A stretch of 64,000 nt of DNA from Daejeonella sp. (GCF_030684675.1 NZ_JAUXXZ010000059.1:108378-172377), one strand, 5' to 3'; positions 33,819 to 44,245 are shown, numbered from the stretch's first letter. A program made the numbers and translations. The notes: generated from the sequence alone by a model not told the origin.

Positions 33819-34700
33819 ATGTTTATAGAGCAATTCATACAATACCTGCAATTTGAAAAACGGTTCTCTCCACTTACCGTTACTGCCTATCAGAAAGACC
33901 TTAATCAATTTCTTGTTTTTTTAGCCTTATCCGAATCGGGGCTATTAAATGTAACGCACCAGCAGGTACGAAGCTGGATGGTTGCACTCATGGATCAAGG
34001 CAATGAAGCAAAAACTATTAATCGCAAGATATCGAGTCTTCGTTCCTTTTATAAATTTCTTCAGAGGAATGACCTGATCAAAACCAATCCAATGACTCAG
34101 GTCAGGGCTCCGAAGATCCCGAAGCGCTTGCCCGTTGTTATTACCGAGCAGAAGATGGACACGCTATTGGACGGGGGATTCGACTTTAGGGATGGTTTCT
34201 CAGGATTGCGGGATCGGCTGATTATCGAACTGCTGTATGGTACAGGTATAAGACTTGCGGAACTCGTAGGACTCAAAGATGAAGATGTCGATACTTATGA
34301 GCAGCAGATCAGGGTGTTGGGTAAGCGGAATAAACAGCGGATTATACCTGTTCATAGCTCTCTCGCAAAACTGATCGCAGATTATAAATTTCAAAAATTA
34401 AGTCAAAATTTTGATAACAAAAGCAAGACTTTAATCGTTACTGATAGTGGAAGGGATGTCTATCCAAAGTTTGTGTACCGAACGGTTCGAACAGTTTTGT
34501 CCATTGTTTCAACACACGATAAAAAAAGTCCGCATATTTTGAGACATAGTTTTGCAACATCATTATTAAACAGGGGAGCTGATTTGAATGCTATCAAGGA
34601 GTTGCTCGGGCATTCTAGTCTGGCGGCCACGCAGGTTTATACCCATAACTCAGTAGAAAAGTTAAAAGCTATTTACAAACAGGCGCATCCCAAAGCATAG
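33819..34700 (+). CDS. Tyrosine recombinase XerC/XerD family
   Basis: 293 aa from the ATG. A TTG one codon upstream is possible but lies in the terminator tail. The N-terminal SAM-like core-binding domain (1-95) is followed by the catalytic domain with Arg in LLYGTGIRLAEL near residue 147, Lys in the beta hairpin (RVLGKRNKQR) near 170, HILRHSFATSLL near 242, LGHSSLAATQVYTH near 265 and the Tyr of YTH. Length and motifs fit a chromosomal-dimer-resolution Xer enzyme. The XerC versus XerD assignment is not possible here. No transposon context. Confidence 0.9.
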   Translation: MFIEQFIQYLQFEKRFSPLTVTAYQKDLNQFLVFLALSESGLLNVTHQQVRSWMVALMDQGNEAKTINRKISSLRSFYKFLQRNDLIKTNPMTQVRAPKIPKRLPVVITEQKMDTLLDGGFDFRDGFSGLRDRLIIELLYGTGIRLAELVGLKDEDVDTYEQQIRVLGKRNKQRIIPVHSSLAKLIADYKFQKLSQNFDNKSKTLIVTDSGRDVYPKFVYRTVRTVLSIVSTHDKKSPHILRHSFATSLLNRGADLNAIKELLGHSSLAATQVYTHNSVEKLKAIYKQAHPKA

Positions 34701-34783
34701 TTATTTTATGAAATAATTTGACCAAACTATAACACAATACCCCCGTTTATCCGGGACAATTATCTTAATTTTATATAAACAAA

Positions 34784-34790
34784 AAGGAGG
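34784..34790 (+). promoter_or_regulatory. Strong Shine-Dalgarno before hpf
   Basis: AAGGAGG, 4 nt before the hpf ATG, the only perfect SD I find in front of a gene in this window. Bacteroidota mRNAs generally lack SDs because the anti-SD is masked. Confidence 0.8.
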
Positions 34791-34794
34791 CAAT

Positions 34795-35136
34795 ATGAAA
34801 ATCAGAGTGCAATCGATCCATTTTACAGCAGACATTAAATTGCTGGATTTTATACAGAAGAAAGCAGACAAGCTGGATCAATTTTATGATCAGATAATTG
34901 GTGGGGATGTATACCTCAGATTAGAGAAGACAGAAGATGAAGCAAATAAGATTGCGGAGATAAAACTGGCAATTCCCGGGAATGACCTCTTTGCAAAAGA
35001 GCAGTGTAAGAGTTTTGAAGAAGCAACAGATAGGGCAATGGAATCGCTCAGAAGGCAGCTCGATAAACATAAGGAAAAACTTCGTTCACGCCTTAGCAAC
35101 CATAAAGAGGTGAGTTTATCGGACGAAATTTTATAA
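34795..35136 (+). CDS. hpf: Ribosome hibernation promoting factor (HPF/RaiA family)
   Basis: 113 aa, short type. The S30AE-like domain spans the protein: MKIRVQSIHFTADIKLLDFIQKKADKL, DVYLRLEK near residue 41 and EQCKSFEEATDRAMESLRRQLDKHKEKL near 73. It blocks the decoding centre and helps to form inactive ribosomes in starvation. Located between the Xer gene and the tRNA-tuf operon, with a double terminator behind it. The perfect Shine-Dalgarno suggests special translational control. Confidence 0.93.
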   Translation: MKIRVQSIHFTADIKLLDFIQKKADKLDQFYDQIIGGDVYLRLEKTEDEANKIAEIKLAIPGNDLFAKEQCKSFEEATDRAMESLRRQLDKHKEKLRSRLSNHKEVSLSDEIL

Positions 35137-35153
35137 TTTATTTATTCCTAAAG

Positions 35154-35206
35154 CCCTAATTATTAGGGTCTTTTTCGGCAGTCAAAACGACTGCCGATTT
35201 TTTTTT
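35154..35206 (+). terminator. Two consecutive terminators after hpf
   Basis: CCCTAA-TTA-TTAGGG with TCTTTTT (35154-35175), then CGGCAGTC/GACTGCCG around AAAAC with a run of nine T (35176-35206). Together they insulate hpf from the strongly expressed tRNA-tuf operon. Confidence 0.9.
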
Positions 35207-35215
35207 GTAAAAAAT

Positions 35216-35245
35216 TTTGTCCGACCTTAAATTTTCGTAGATTTG
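35216..35245 (+). promoter_or_regulatory. Promoter of the tRNA-tuf operon
   Basis: TTTG (35216-35219), 18-nt spacer, TAGATTTG (35238-35245), then CAGTCC. Identical from TAGATTTG to CAGTCC with the rpsU promoter. Confidence 0.75.
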
Positions 35246-35273
35246 CAGTCCATTTCAGAGGGGGTTATAATTA

Positions 35274-35315
35274 ATGATAGCCAACATGAGCTGGAAAGGT
35301 TCTTTAAGGTATTAA
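35274..35315 (+). other. 13-codon mini-ORF in the tRNA-tuf operon leader
   Basis: ATG at 35274 reads MIANMSWKGSLRY then TAA, with TAG two bases beyond, ending 23 bp before the first tRNA. It is preceded by GAGGGGG at a distance similar to the G run before rpsU. The leader resembles that of rpsU. Could be a vestige of an rpsU-like leader or a leader peptide; translation is not established. Confidence 0.35.
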
Positions 35316-35338
35316 TAGTTTAAAGGTTTATACATTTC

Positions 35339-35411
<73 letters not shown>

Positions 35412-35421
35412 CAGAAATGTT

Positions 35422-35502
35422 GGGGGGGTTCCAGAGCGGTCAAATGGGACGGACTGTAAATCCGTTACTTCGGTTTCGAAGGTTCGAATCCTTCCCCCCC
35501 CA
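35422..35502 (+). tRNA. tRNA-Tyr (GTA)
   Basis: 81 nt, type II with a long variable arm. Acceptor G7/C7, anticodon GTA in CTGTAAA, T-loop TTCGAAT, discriminator A. CCA not encoded. Confidence 0.95.
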
Positions 35503-35511
35503 CAACCAATT

Positions 35512-35585
35512 AATTACGAATTGGTTAATTACGAATTACGAATGCAATACTAATTCGTAATTTATAATTCGTAATTCGTAATTAA
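35512..35585. repeat. Inverted heptad arrays between tRNA-Tyr and tRNA-Gly
   Basis: AATTACG-type heptads (35512-35547, with one slipped base) are followed by TAATTCG-type heptads (35551-35585). The two are reverse complements, giving a foldable stem around AATGCAATAC. The array fills the whole gap up to the last bases before tRNA-Gly. Confidence 0.8.
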
Positions 35586-35589
35586 AAAA

Positions 35590-35662
35590 GCGGAAGTAGC
35601 TCAGTTGGTAGAGCGATAGCCTTCCAAGCTATAGGTCGCGAGTTCGAACCTCGTCTTCCGCT
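35590..35662 (+). tRNA. tRNA-Gly (TCC)
   Basis: 73 nt. Acceptor GCGGAAG pairs with CTTCCGC, anticodon TCC in CTTCCAA, T-loop TTCGAAC, discriminator T. CCA not encoded. Confidence 0.96.
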
Positions 35663-35735
35663 CAAAGGTTTTTCACCTTCTTTGGTTCATCTAAAGTGAA
35701 TGAATAAAGGTGATGAGTCTGAGAGCAAATTAAAA

Positions 35736-35807
<72 letters not shown>

Positions 35808-35866
35808 CTGGATTGAATTAAAATTGAACAATAATAAAATTAACCTAATAATAAGTATAAAACAAA

Positions 35867-37054
35867 ATGGCAAAAGAAAAATTTGACCGCAGTAAGCCGC
35901 ATTTAAATATCGGTACAATCGGTCACGTTGACCACGGTAAAACTACACTTACAGCAGCTATCACTAAAGTGTTGGCTGATGCAGGCTTTTCTGAAGCACG
36001 TTCATTTGATTCAATTGACTCTGCTCCGGAAGAAAAAGAAAGAGGTATCACCATCAATACTGCCCACGTGGAGTATTCAACCGCAACTCGTCACTACGCT
36101 CACGTTGACTGTCCAGGTCACGCGGATTATGTGAAGAACATGGTTACTGGTGCTGCTCAAATGGATGGTGCAATCATTGTAGTTGCTGCTACTGATGGTC
36201 CGATGCCACAAACTCGTGAACACATCCTTCTTGCACGTCAGGTAGGAGTACCTTCACTGGTTGTATTTATGAATAAAGTTGACATGGTTGACGATCCAGA
36301 ATTACTTGAATTAGTAGAGATGGAAATCCGTGAACTATTAAGCTTCTACGAATTCCCTGGTGATGATATTCCTGTTATTCAGGGTTCTGCATTAGGTGGT
36401 CTTAACGGAGATCCGAAATGGGTTGGTAAGATCATGGAATTAATGGATGCTGTAGATAACTACATTCCAATTCCTCCACGTTTGACTGAGCTTCCTTTCC
36501 TTATGCCGGTTGAAGACGTATTCTCGATCACTGGTCGTGGTACTGTTGCAACAGGACGTATTGAAAGAGGAGTAATCAACTCAGGTGAGCAGGTTGATAT
36601 CTTAGGTATGGGTGCTGAAAACTTAAAATCAGTTGTTACTGGTGTTGAGATGTTCCGTAAGATATTAGACAGAGGTGAAGCTGGTGATAACGTAGGTTTA
36701 TTGTTACGTGGTATTGAGAAAACTGATATCCGTCGTGGTATGGTTATCTGTAAGCCAGGTTCAGTAACTCCACATACTGACTTCAAAGCTGAGATATATG
36801 TATTGTCAAAAGCAGAAGGTGGACGTCACACTCCATTTTTCAACAAATACCGTCCTCAGTTCTACTTCCGTACAACAGACGTTACAGGTGAGATCACTCT
36901 TGCTGAAGGAGTAGAAATGGTTATGCCGGGTGATAACGTTACAATCAGTGTAAAACTGATCAACGCAATCGCAATGGAAAAAGGACTTCGTTTTGCAATC
37001 CGTGAGGGTGGTAGAACAGTGGGTGCCGGACAGGTAACTGAAATTGTAAAATAA
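35867..37054 (+). CDS. tuf: Elongation factor Tu
   Basis: 395 aa. G1 GHVDHGKT at residues 19-26, G3 DCPGHADY near 80, G4 NKVDM near 135, then domains II and III ending [11 protein letters not shown]. GTPase that brings aminoacyl-tRNA to the ribosome. It follows four tRNAs in the order Thr-Tyr-Gly-Thr, the same as thrU-tyrU-glyT-thrT-tufB in E. coli. Codon use is strongly biased, as expected for a highly expressed gene. A hairpin terminator follows. Confidence 0.98.
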   Translation: MAKEKFDRSKPHLNIGTIGHVDHGKTTLTAAITKVLADAGFSEARSFDSIDSAPEEKERGITINTAHVEYSTATRHYAHVDCPGHADYVKNMVTGAAQMDGAIIVVAATDGPMPQTREHILLARQVGVPSLVVFMNKVDMVDDPELLELVEMEIRELLSFYEFPGDDIPVIQGSALGGLNGDPKWVGKIMELMDAVDNYIPIPPRLTELPFLMPVEDVFSITGRGTVATGRIERGVINSGEQVDILGMGAENLKSVVTGVEMFRKILDRGEAGDNVGLLLRGIEKTDIRRGMVICKPGSVTPHTDFKAEIYVLSKAEGGRHTPFFNKYRPQFYFRTTDVTGEITLAEGVEMVMPGDNVTISVKLINAIAMEKGLRFAIREGGRTVGAGQVTEIVK

Positions 37055-37080
37055 CAATTTCTTATAAAGGTTAATTGGAT

Positions 37081-37113
37081 AACATAAGTCCCTTTATTGT
37101 GGACTTATGTTTT
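37081..37113 (+). terminator. Terminator after tuf
   Basis: An 11-bp stem AACATAAGTCC with GGACTTATGTT, 9-nt loop, followed by TTC, 26 bp after the stop. It may be partial, letting some transcription reach secE. Confidence 0.75.
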
Positions 37114-37167
37114 CTTATAATACACGGGCTTAGTTTACAGGTCATTCTGTACTCGCAGTTTTAACAA

Positions 37168-37238
37168 ACGGGAATAGTTCAATGGTAGAATAGAGGTCTC
37201 CAAAACCTTTGATCAGGGTTCGAATCCTTGTTCCCGTG
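37168..37238 (+). tRNA. tRNA-Trp (CCA)
   Basis: 71 nt. Acceptor ACGGGAA pairs with TTCCCGT, anticodon CCA in CTCCAAA, T-loop TTCGAAT, discriminator G. Lies 17 bp before secE. Confidence 0.95.
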
Positions 37239-37255
37239 CTTATGCTAAATAGAAG

Positions 37256-37450
37256 ATGGCTAACGTAGTAGAGTTTTTAAAAGAATCGTATACAGAAATG
37301 ACTCAGAAAGTAACCTGGCCAACATGGGTAGAGTTACAGAATTCAGCTGTATTGGTATTGATTGCTTCCATTATTATCTCACTTGTGATATTAGCAATGG
37401 ATGAAACCGCTGGTAATGCATTAAAGATGTTTTATAAATCTCTGGCCTAA
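37256..37450 (+). CDS. secE: Preprotein translocase subunit SecE
   Basis: 64 aa, short single-TM type. An amphipathic N-terminal helix ([18 protein letters not shown], with the conserved KVTWP) is followed by one TM (about 32-52). Part of the SecYEG channel. 6 bp separate it from nusG, the usual order. Confidence 0.95.
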   Translation: MANVVEFLKESYTEMTQKVTWPTWVELQNSAVLVLIASIIISLVILAMDETAGNALKMFYKSLA

Positions 37451-37455
37451 TTCAT

Positions 37456-37998
37456 ATGAGCGATCAATTAAAATGGTATGTGGTTAGAGCTGTCAGCGGC
37501 AAAGAGAAAAAAGTAAAACAATACCTCGAGGCAGAAGTTAACCGTTTGGGAATTGCACATCTTTTACCTCAGGTTCTGATTCCGATGGAGAAATACTATC
37601 AGATGAAGGATGGTAAGAAGATTGCAAAAGAAAGAAACTTCTATCCAGGATATGTCCTGATTGAAGCTGCGCTTGACGGAGAACTCGAACACGTAATAAA
37701 AGGAATCAATAGTGTAATTGGTTTTCTTGGCGATAAGGGTGGCAATGCCGTTCCAATGAGAGCTGCTGAAGTCAACCGGATCTTAGGTAAGGTTGATGAG
37801 ATGGCTGAACAAGGCGAATCAATGAACGTACCATATTATGTTGGGGAGAATGTGAAGGTGATGGATGGACCGTTCAACGGATTCACAGGTGTTATCGAAG
37901 AGGTAAATGAAGAGAAAAAGAAACTTAAGGTAATGGTTAAAATCTTCGGAAGAAGAACACCACTTGAGTTGAATTATATGCAGGTTGAAAAAGAGTAG
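37456..37998 (+). CDS. nusG: Transcription termination/antitermination protein NusG
   Basis: 180 aa. NGN domain (1-115, [19 protein letters not shown] and the [10 protein letters not shown] region) and C-terminal KOW domain (about 125-180, [21 protein letters not shown]). It couples RNA polymerase with ribosome or Rho. Its stop codon overlaps the start of a heptad array. Confidence 0.97.
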   Translation: MSDQLKWYVVRAVSGKEKKVKQYLEAEVNRLGIAHLLPQVLIPMEKYYQMKDGKKIAKERNFYPGYVLIEAALDGELEHVIKGINSVIGFLGDKGGNAVPMRAAEVNRILGKVDEMAEQGESMNVPYYVGENVKVMDGPFNGFTGVIEEVNEEKKKLKVMVKIFGRRTPLELNYMQVEKE

Positions 37999-38102
37999 TA
38001 CAGAGTATTGAGTATTGAGTATTGAGATAGAAAGTCGTATAAAATATTATCGATAGGTTGGTATCTAAGTACTTTGTACTAAATACTAAATACTATCAAA
38101 GG
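37997..38102. repeat. Heptad arrays between nusG and rplK
   Basis: Five in-register units at 37997-38031, three of them exactly AGTATTG, starting inside the nusG stop codon. After 36 bp, five more units at 38068-38102 (AGTACTT, TGTACTA, AATACTA twice, TCAAAGG), whose reverse complements (TAGTATT) match the first array. The second array ends 57 bp before rplK. Confidence 0.8.
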
Positions 38103-38159
38103 TCTTAAATGTTACATAGCTTCCACTACTAACATTGAGTTAAAAACAAATCAATAAAA

Positions 38160-38603
38160 ATGGCAAAAGAAGTCGGTGCTTTAATAAAATTACAGATCAA
38201 GGGCGGCGCTGCAAATCCATCTCCACCAGTTGGTCCCGCATTGGGAGCAAAAGGTGTGAATATCATGGAGTTTTGCAAGCAGTTTAATGCGCGTACCCAA
38301 GATAAGCCAGGTAAAGTTTTACCGGTTGTAATCACTGTTTATGTCGACAAGTCATTCGAATTTATCATTAAAACTCCTCCCGTAGCTATCCAATTATTGG
38401 AAGCCACAGGTTTAAAGAGTGGTTCTGCAGAGCCTAACCGTAAAAAGGTTTCCAGTGTAAACTGGAATCAGGTTGAAAGCATTGCCAAAGATAAAATGAC
38501 CGACTTGAACGCATTTACTGTCGAGTCAGCCATGAAAATGGTTGCTGGTACAGCACGCAGTATGGGAATTACCGTTAGCGGTGATGCACCCTGGAACAAT
38601 TAA
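38160..38603 (+). CDS. rplK: 50S ribosomal protein uL11
   Basis: 147 aa. N-terminal domain with [20 protein letters not shown] near residue 11; C-terminal rRNA-binding domain with MGITVSG at the end. Part of the GTPase-associated centre. Start ATG after an A-rich leader. Confidence 0.98.
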   Translation: MAKEVGALIKLQIKGGAANPSPPVGPALGAKGVNIMEFCKQFNARTQDKPGKVLPVVITVYVDKSFEFIIKTPPVAIQLLEATGLKSGSAEPNRKKVSSVNWNQVESIAKDKMTDLNAFTVESAMKMVAGTARSMGITVSGDAPWNN

Positions 38604-38625
38604 TTATACAAAATCAGTTTAAGAA

Positions 38626-39324
38626 GTGGCTAGATTAACAAAAAATCAAAAATTGGCACATTCCAAAATTGAGGTTGGGAAAGCATACTCATTAACTCAG
38701 GCTTCGGCTTTGGTTAAGGATATCACAACTACTAAATTTGATGCTTCGGTTGACCTGGATGTACGCTTAGGTGTAGATCCGCGTAAAGCGAATCAAATGG
38801 TACGTGGTATTGCAAATCTTCCTCATGGGACCGGTAAAACTGTTCGTGTTTTAGTTCTTTGCACTCCTGATAAGGAAGCAGAAGCTACAGCAGCAGGAGC
38901 AGATTACGTAGGTCTGGATGAATACATTGCCAAAATAGAAGGTGGATGGACTGACGTTGATATCATTATTACTATGCCTAGTGTTATGGCAAAAGTGGGT
39001 AAACTTGGCCGTGTTTTAGGTCCAAGGAACCTGATGCCAAACCCTAAATCAGGAACTGTTACCACTGATGTGGGTAAAGCGGTTACTGATGTTAAAGGTG
39101 GTAAGATTGATTTCAAAGTTGACAAAACAGGAATCATTCATGCTTCTATCGGAAAAGTATCTTTCGATGCTGATAAAATTTATGAGAACGCGCTGGAAGT
39201 AATCCAGACGATTTCTAAATTGAAACCTTCAGCAGCAAAAGGAACTTATTTCAAGAGCATTCACATGTCGTCGACAATGAGTCCGGGAATAGAAATTGAA
39301 ACTAAATCAGTAGCAGGAATCTAA
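38626..39324 (+). CDS. rplA: 50S ribosomal protein uL1
   Basis: 232 aa, GTG start 22 bp after rplK. Contains [13 protein letters not shown] and [16 protein letters not shown] near residue 130, the family signature. L1-stalk protein and, in many bacteria, autogenous repressor of the L11 operon. I see no clear L1 target hairpin in the short leader, and the heptad region occupies the spot upstream. Confidence 0.98.
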   Translation: MARLTKNQKLAHSKIEVGKAYSLTQASALVKDITTTKFDASVDLDVRLGVDPRKANQMVRGIANLPHGTGKTVRVLVLCTPDKEAEATAAGADYVGLDEYIAKIEGGWTDVDIIITMPSVMAKVGKLGRVLGPRNLMPNPKSGTVTTDVGKAVTDVKGGKIDFKVDKTGIIHASIGKVSFDADKIYENALEVIQTISKLKPSAAKGTYFKSIHMSSTMSPGIEIETKSVAGI

Positions 39325-39326
39325 TC

Positions 39327-39845
39327 ATGAGAAAAGAAGAAAAACACGAAGTTGTTCTTGCTTTAACAGAGACGATTGCTGAGTACGGTAATTTTTACAT
39401 TACCGATACTGCAAACCTGTCTGTAGCAAAAGTAAATGATATTCGCCGCAAATGTTTCGAGAACGATATCAAAATGCAGGTTGCTAAAAATAAACTGATC
39501 AGAAAGGCTATGGAAGCCTCTGCAGGTGATTTTAGCGAAATGTTTGACGTACTAAAAGGATCTTCATCTATATTATTCTCAAAATCAGCAAACGCTCCGG
39601 CTAAGCTGATCAAACAATTGAGAAAGTCAGGTGATAAACCTGTACTGAAAGCCGCATATATTGATTCAGCAGTATTCATTGGCGATAATCAGTTAGATGC
39701 CTTGGTTAACCTTAAATCTAAGGAAGAATTGGTGGCAGACATCATTGCATTGCTTCAATCTCCTGCTAAAAACGTTATCTCCGGCTTACAGTCAGGTGGT
39801 AATAAGCTTGCAGGAATTGTTAAAACATTACAAGAAAGAGGGTAA
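39327..39845 (+). CDS. rplJ: 50S ribosomal protein uL10
   Basis: 172 aa. The N-terminal rRNA-binding domain includes KVNDIRRKCFENDIKMQVAKNKL. A C-terminal helix binds L7/L12 dimers. Only 2 bp separate it from rplA, so there is no room for a separate L10 leader here. Confidence 0.97.
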   Translation: MRKEEKHEVVLALTETIAEYGNFYITDTANLSVAKVNDIRRKCFENDIKMQVAKNKLIRKAMEASAGDFSEMFDVLKGSSSILFSKSANAPAKLIKQLRKSGDKPVLKAAYIDSAVFIGDNQLDALVNLKSKEELVADIIALLQSPAKNVISGLQSGGNKLAGIVKTLQERG

Positions 39846-39903
39846 CGAACACCTTAGAGTTCGATTAAATTATTCAAGTACAGAATTTTAAAATTAAAAT
39901 AAA

Positions 39904-40284
39904 ATGGCAGATTTAAAATCGTTTGCTGAGCAATTAGTAAACTTAACAGTAAAAGAAGTTAACGAATTAGCTCAAATATTAAAAGATGAGTATGGTATCG
40001 AGCCAGCTGCAGCAGCAGTGGCAGTAGCAGCAGTTTCTGGTGGCGGTGACGCTCCTGCAGCAGCAGCAGAGCAAACAGCTTTCGATGTAATCCTGAAAGA
40101 AGCTGGTGGTTCTAAACTGGCAGTTGTTAAATTGGTAAAAGATCTTACAGGCTTAGGCTTGAAAGAAGCTAAAGATTTAGTAGACGGAGCACCTAAAGAA
40201 GTTAAAACTGGTGTTGATAAAGCAGAAGCTGAGTCATTGAAAAAAGCACTGGAAGAAGCTGGAGCAACTGTTGAGATTAAGTAA
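39904..40284 (+). CDS. rplL: 50S ribosomal protein bL12 (L7/L12)
   Basis: 126 aa. N-terminal dimerisation helix, an Ala/Gly-rich hinge ([20 protein letters not shown]) and the C-terminal factor-binding domain ([19 protein letters not shown]). The multicopy stalk protein. Confidence 0.98.
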   Translation: MADLKSFAEQLVNLTVKEVNELAQILKDEYGIEPAAAAVAVAAVSGGGDAPAAAAEQTAFDVILKEAGGSKLAVVKLVKDLTGLGLKEAKDLVDGAPKEVKTGVDKAEAESLKKALEEAGATVEIK

Positions 40285-40309
40285 TCTTAACTCATAAAGA
40301 TTATGGCCT

Positions 40310-40335
40310 TAGACTCCGATTTTCATCGGGGTCTA
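40310..40335 (+). terminator. Attenuator hairpin between rplL and rpoB
   Basis: TAGACTCCGAT pairs with ATCGGGGTCTA (one T-G pair) around TTTC; outer GGC/GCC can extend it. The T run is absent, which fits a partial terminator setting the ribosomal-protein to polymerase ratio, as in E. coli. Confidence 0.6.
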
Positions 40336-40434
40336 TTGCCATTTGTATTATACCCATTTGATGTTAGACCTACATATCCGCCCCGGGCGGGTGAACAGGA
40401 CACAGTTTATTTACTAAACTAAATTCTCAATCCC

Positions 40435-43400
40435 TTGGCAAACAAAATTAAGCACAACGAAAGAGTAAATTTTGCTACCAGTAAGCATGTGATGGACTAT
40501 CCAGATTTTTTGGATGTTCAACTGCAATCTTTCAGAGAATTTTTTCAGCTTGAAACCACTTCAGACAACCGCCATCAGGAAGGTTTGTTTAAAGTTTTCT
40601 CTGAGAACTTTCCGATCTCTGATTCAAGAAACATATTCGTTCTGGAATTTCTTGATTATTTCATTGATCCGCCGCGTTATGATATACACGAATGTATCGA
40701 GCGTGGTTTAACCTATAGTGTTCCTCTGAAGGCCAAGCTTCGCTTGTCTTGTAATGATGCGGAACACGAAGACTTTGAAACAATAGTACAGGATGTTTAT
40801 TTGGGAACTATCCCATACATGACTCCAAAAGGTACTTTTGTTATCAATGGTGCTGAGCGTGTAATTGTATCTCAATTGCACCGTTCACCGGGTGTATTCT
40901 TCGGCCAGAGCCGTCATACAAACGGAACTAAATTATATTCAGCACGTGTAATTCCATTTAAAGGTTCATGGATCGAATTTGCTACTGACGTAAATAACGT
41001 CATGTATGCTTATATCGATCGTAAGAAGAAATTCCCGGTTACCACACTTTTACGTGCAATCGGTTATGATTCTGATAAAGACATCCTTGAATTATTCGAA
41101 CTTGCTGATGAAGTTAAAGTTAGTAAATCCGGTTTAAAGAAAGCTGTTGGCCGTAAACTTGCCGCCAGGGTTCTTAAGAAGTGGGTGGAAGATTTTGTGG
41201 ATGAAGATACCGGTGAAGTTGTTTCTATTGATCGTAATGAGATCATTATGGAACGCGAAACTGTCCTTGAAGACGAGCATATCGATATGATCATTGAAGC
41301 TGGTGTAAAAACGATCATCTTGACCAAAGATGATGCAGTAAACAGCGGTGATTATACTATCATATATAATACTTTACAAAAAGATACCTCTAACTCAGAA
41401 AAAGAAGCGGTAGAACATATCTATCGTCAGCTTCGTAACGCTGAACCACCTGATGAAGAAACAGCCCGCGGTATTATTGACCGTTTGTTCTTCTCAGATA
41501 AGAGATATGATTTAGGTGATGTGGGTCGTTACCGCATTAACCGTAAATTGAAATTAGCAACTCCTATTGAAACTAAGGTTTTAACAAAACAGGATATCAT
41601 TGCCATCGTTAAGTACCTGATCAAACTGATTAATTCTAAAGCTGAGGTGGATGATATTGATCACTTGTCAAACCGTCGTGTTCGTACAGTAGGTGAGCAG
41701 TTATATGCACAGTTCGGTGTTGGTCTGGCCCGTATGGCCCGTACAATTCGTGAAAGAATGAACATCCGTGACAACGAGGTGTTTACTCCAACCGATCTGA
41801 TCAATGCACGTACACTTTCTTCTGTGATCAATTCATTCTTCGGAACGAATCAGTTATCACAGTTCATGGATCAAACCAATCCACTTGCCGAGATTACGCA
41901 CAAGCGTCGTCTTTCAGCATTAGGCCCCGGTGGTCTTTCGCGTGAGCGTGCAGGTTTTGAGGTTCGTGACGTTCACTATACTCACTATGGTCGTTTATGT
42001 ACCATTGAAACTCCTGAAGGTCCGAATATCGGTTTGATTTCATCATTATGTGTTCATGCGAAGATCAATAATCTTGGTTTCATCGAAACTCCTTACCGTA
42101 AGGTTGAGGATGGTCGTGTTGTTGTCGAAGAACCTGTAATTTACCTTTCTGCAGAAGATGAAGAAGGTAAAACTATTGGTCAGGCCAATGCAGTTTATGA
42201 TGATAAAGGTAATTTCGAAACTCCGCATGTTAAAGCACGTTACGAAGGTGATTTCCCTGTAATTGAGCCTAAGAAGCTTGATTTGATGGATATTGCCCCA
42301 AACCAGATTACTTCAATTGCGGCTTCATTAATTCCATTCCTGGAACATGATGATGCTAACCGTGCATTGATGGGATCGAACATGCAGCGCCAGGCAGTTC
42401 CATTATTGCGCCCGGAAGCTCCAATCGTTGGTACAGGTCTTGAAGGCAGGGTAGCCCGCGATTCTCGTACCCTGATCAATGCAGAAGGTACCGGTGTTGT
42501 GGAATATGTAGATGCAAATGAGATCCGTATCCGTTACGAAAGAAATGAGGATGATGTCCTTGTATCATTCGAAGGGGAGGTTAAATCATACCGACTGATC
42601 AAATTCAAGAAAACGAACCAGAGTACCTGTATCAATCTGAAACCTATTGTTAAAAAAGGTCAGAAAGTTGAAAAGGGACAGGTTCTTTGCGAAGGATATG
42701 CAACCCAAAATGGAGAATTAGCATTGGGTAGAAACCTGAAAGTAGCATTCATGCCTTGGCAGGGATTCAACTTTGAGGATGCGATTGTAATTTCTGAACG
42801 TGTAGTATCTCAGGATATCTTCACTTCATTGCATATTGAAGAATTTGAACTTGAAGTTCGTGATACCAAGCGTGGAGAAGAGGAATTAACTCCTGATATT
42901 CCTAACGTTTCTGAAGAGGCCACCAAAGACCTTGATGAGAACGGAATTATCCGTGTAGGTGCAGAGATTAAGGAAGGTGATATTCTGATTGGAAAGATCA
43001 CTCCAAAAGGAGAGTCTGATCCTTCACCGGAAGAAAAACTTTTACGTGCGATCTTTGGAGACAAAGCCGGTGATGTGAAAGATGCATCCCTTAAAACTCC
43101 TCCTTCAATTCACGGAGTTGTTATTGATACTAAATTATTCTCCCGCGCGAAGAAAACAACTAAGCAGGAAGAGAAAGCACTGATTGAGAAATTAGATGCT
43201 AAACATAATAAGGCAGTTAAGGAATTGAAAGATACCTTGATTGAGAAATTGTTCGTCATTGTGAATGGTAAAACTTCACAGGGTGTATTTAATGTGTACA
43301 AAGAACTATTGGTAGCTAAAGGTGTAAAGTTCACCCAGAAGATACTTACTGAACTTGAGTATGCAAATGTGAATCCAACTAAATGGACAACTGATGAAGA

Positions 43401-44244
43401 CAAAAACGAACTGATCAAACAAACGCTTCACAATTATAATATTAAGCTTAACGAAGAGCTTGGTGCTTACAAACGTGATAAATTTGCAATCAGTGTAGGA
43501 GATGAGCTTCCATCAGGAATTGTTCAGATGGCTAAAGTTTATGTTGCTAAGAAACGTAAGCTGAAAGTAGGTGATAAGATGGCCGGACGTCACGGAAATA
43601 AAGGTATCGTTGCGAGAATCGTTCGTGATGAAGACATGCCTTTCCTTGAAGACGGAACTCCTGTGGATATCGTGTTGAATCCATTGGGTGTACCATCACG
43701 TATGAACCTTGGACAGATCTATGAGACAGTATTAGGATGGGCCGGTAAAGAACTTGGAATGAAGTTCGCTACTCCGATCTTCGACGGTGCATCACATGAT
43801 GAGGTTGAAGAGTGGGTAGATAAGGCAGGTATTCCTAAATCAGGAAGAACCTATCTATACAATGGTTTAACAGGCGATCGTTTCGATCAGCAGACAACAG
43901 TTGGTATTATTTATATGCTGAAACTGGGTCACATGGTTGATGATAAGATGCACGCACGTTCAATCGGGCCATATTCATTGATTACGCAGCAGCCATTGGG
44001 TGGTAAAGCCCAGTTCGGAGGTCAGCGTTTCGGTGAGATGGAGGTTTGGGCTCTTGAAGCATTCGGTGCTGCTAACATTCTTCAGGAAATACTTACTGTT
44101 AAATCTGATGATGTTGTGGGCCGTGCAAAAACCTACGAAGCGATTGTTAAAGGTGAAAACCTTCCAACCCCATCAGTTCCTGAATCATTCAATGTATTGG
44201 TTCATGAATTAAGAGGTTTAGGATTGGATATCACATTGGACTAA
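40435..44244 (+). CDS. rpoB: DNA-directed RNA polymerase subunit beta
   Basis: 1269 aa. Start TTG giving [17 protein letters not shown], which matches the Bacteroidota N-terminus. Rifampicin-region motif [19 protein letters not shown] is near residue 477, with [20 protein letters not shown] next. GRHGNKG near residue 1050 and the C-terminal switch region ([20 protein letters not shown]) are also present. Gene 3' end is 1 bp before a heptad array. Confidence 0.98.
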   Translation: MANKIKHNERVNFATSKHVMDYPDFLDVQLQSFREFFQLETTSDNRHQEGLFKVFSENFPISDSRNIFVLEFLDYFIDPPRYDIHECIERGLTYSVPLKAKLRLSCNDAEHEDFETIVQDVYLGTIPYMTPKGTFVINGAERVIVSQLHRSPGVFFGQSRHTNGTKLYSARVIPFKGSWIEFATDVNNVMYAYIDRKKKFPVTTLLRAIGYDSDKDILELFELADEVKVSKSGLKKAVGRKLAARVLKKWVEDFVDEDTGEVVSIDRNEIIMERETVLEDEHIDMIIEAGVKTIILTKDDAVNSGDYTIIYNTLQKDTSNSEKEAVEHIYRQLRNAEPPDEETARGIIDRLFFSDKRYDLGDVGRYRINRKLKLATPIETKVLTKQDIIAIVKYLIKLINSKAEVDDIDHLSNRRVRTVGEQLYAQFGVGLARMARTIRERMNIRDNEVFTPTDLINARTLSSVINSFFGTNQLSQFMDQTNPLAEITHKRRLSALGPGGLSRERAGFEVRDVHYTHYGRLCTIETPEGPNIGLISSLCVHAKINNLGFIETPYRKVEDGRVVVEEPVIYLSAEDEEGKTIGQANAVYDDKGNFETPHVKARYEGDFPVIEPKKLDLMDIAPNQITSIAASLIPFLEHDDANRALMGSNMQRQAVPLLRPEAPIVGTGLEGRVARDSRTLINAEGTGVVEYVDANEIRIRYERNEDDVLVSFEGEVKSYRLIKFKKTNQSTCINLKPIVKKGQKVEKGQVLCEGYATQNGELALGRNLKVAFMPWQGFNFEDAIVISERVVSQDIFTSLHIEEFELEVRDTKRGEEELTPDIPNVSEEATKDLDENGIIRVGAEIKEGDILIGKITPKGESDPSPEEKLLRAIFGDKAGDVKDASLKTPPSIHGVVIDTKLFSRAKKTTKQEEKALIEKLDAKHNKAVKELKDTLIEKLFVIVNGKTSQGVFNVYKELLVAKGVKFTQKILTELEYANVNPTKWTTDEDKNELIKQTLHNYNIKLNEELGAYKRDKFAISVGDELPSGIVQMAKVYVAKKRKLKVGDKMAGRHGNKGIVARIVRDEDMPFLEDGTPVDIVLNPLGVPSRMNLGQIYETVLGWAGKELGMKFATPIFDGASHDEVEEWVDKAGIPKSGRTYLYNGLTGDRFDQQTTVGIIYMLKLGHMVDDKMHARSIGPYSLITQQPLGGKAQFGGQRFGEMEVWALEAFGAANILQEILTVKSDDVVGRAKTYEAIVKGENLPTPSVPESFNVLVHELRGLGLDITLD

Positions 44245-44245
44245 T

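Noticed and set aside
33819..34700. Xer-type recombinase as an integrase of a genomic island
   Set aside because: Length and motifs fit housekeeping XerC/D, and no attachment-site repeats or island genes are seen.
38103..38159. L1-binding mRNA leader before rplK
   Set aside because: No hairpin resembling the 23S L1 site was found in this short stretch.
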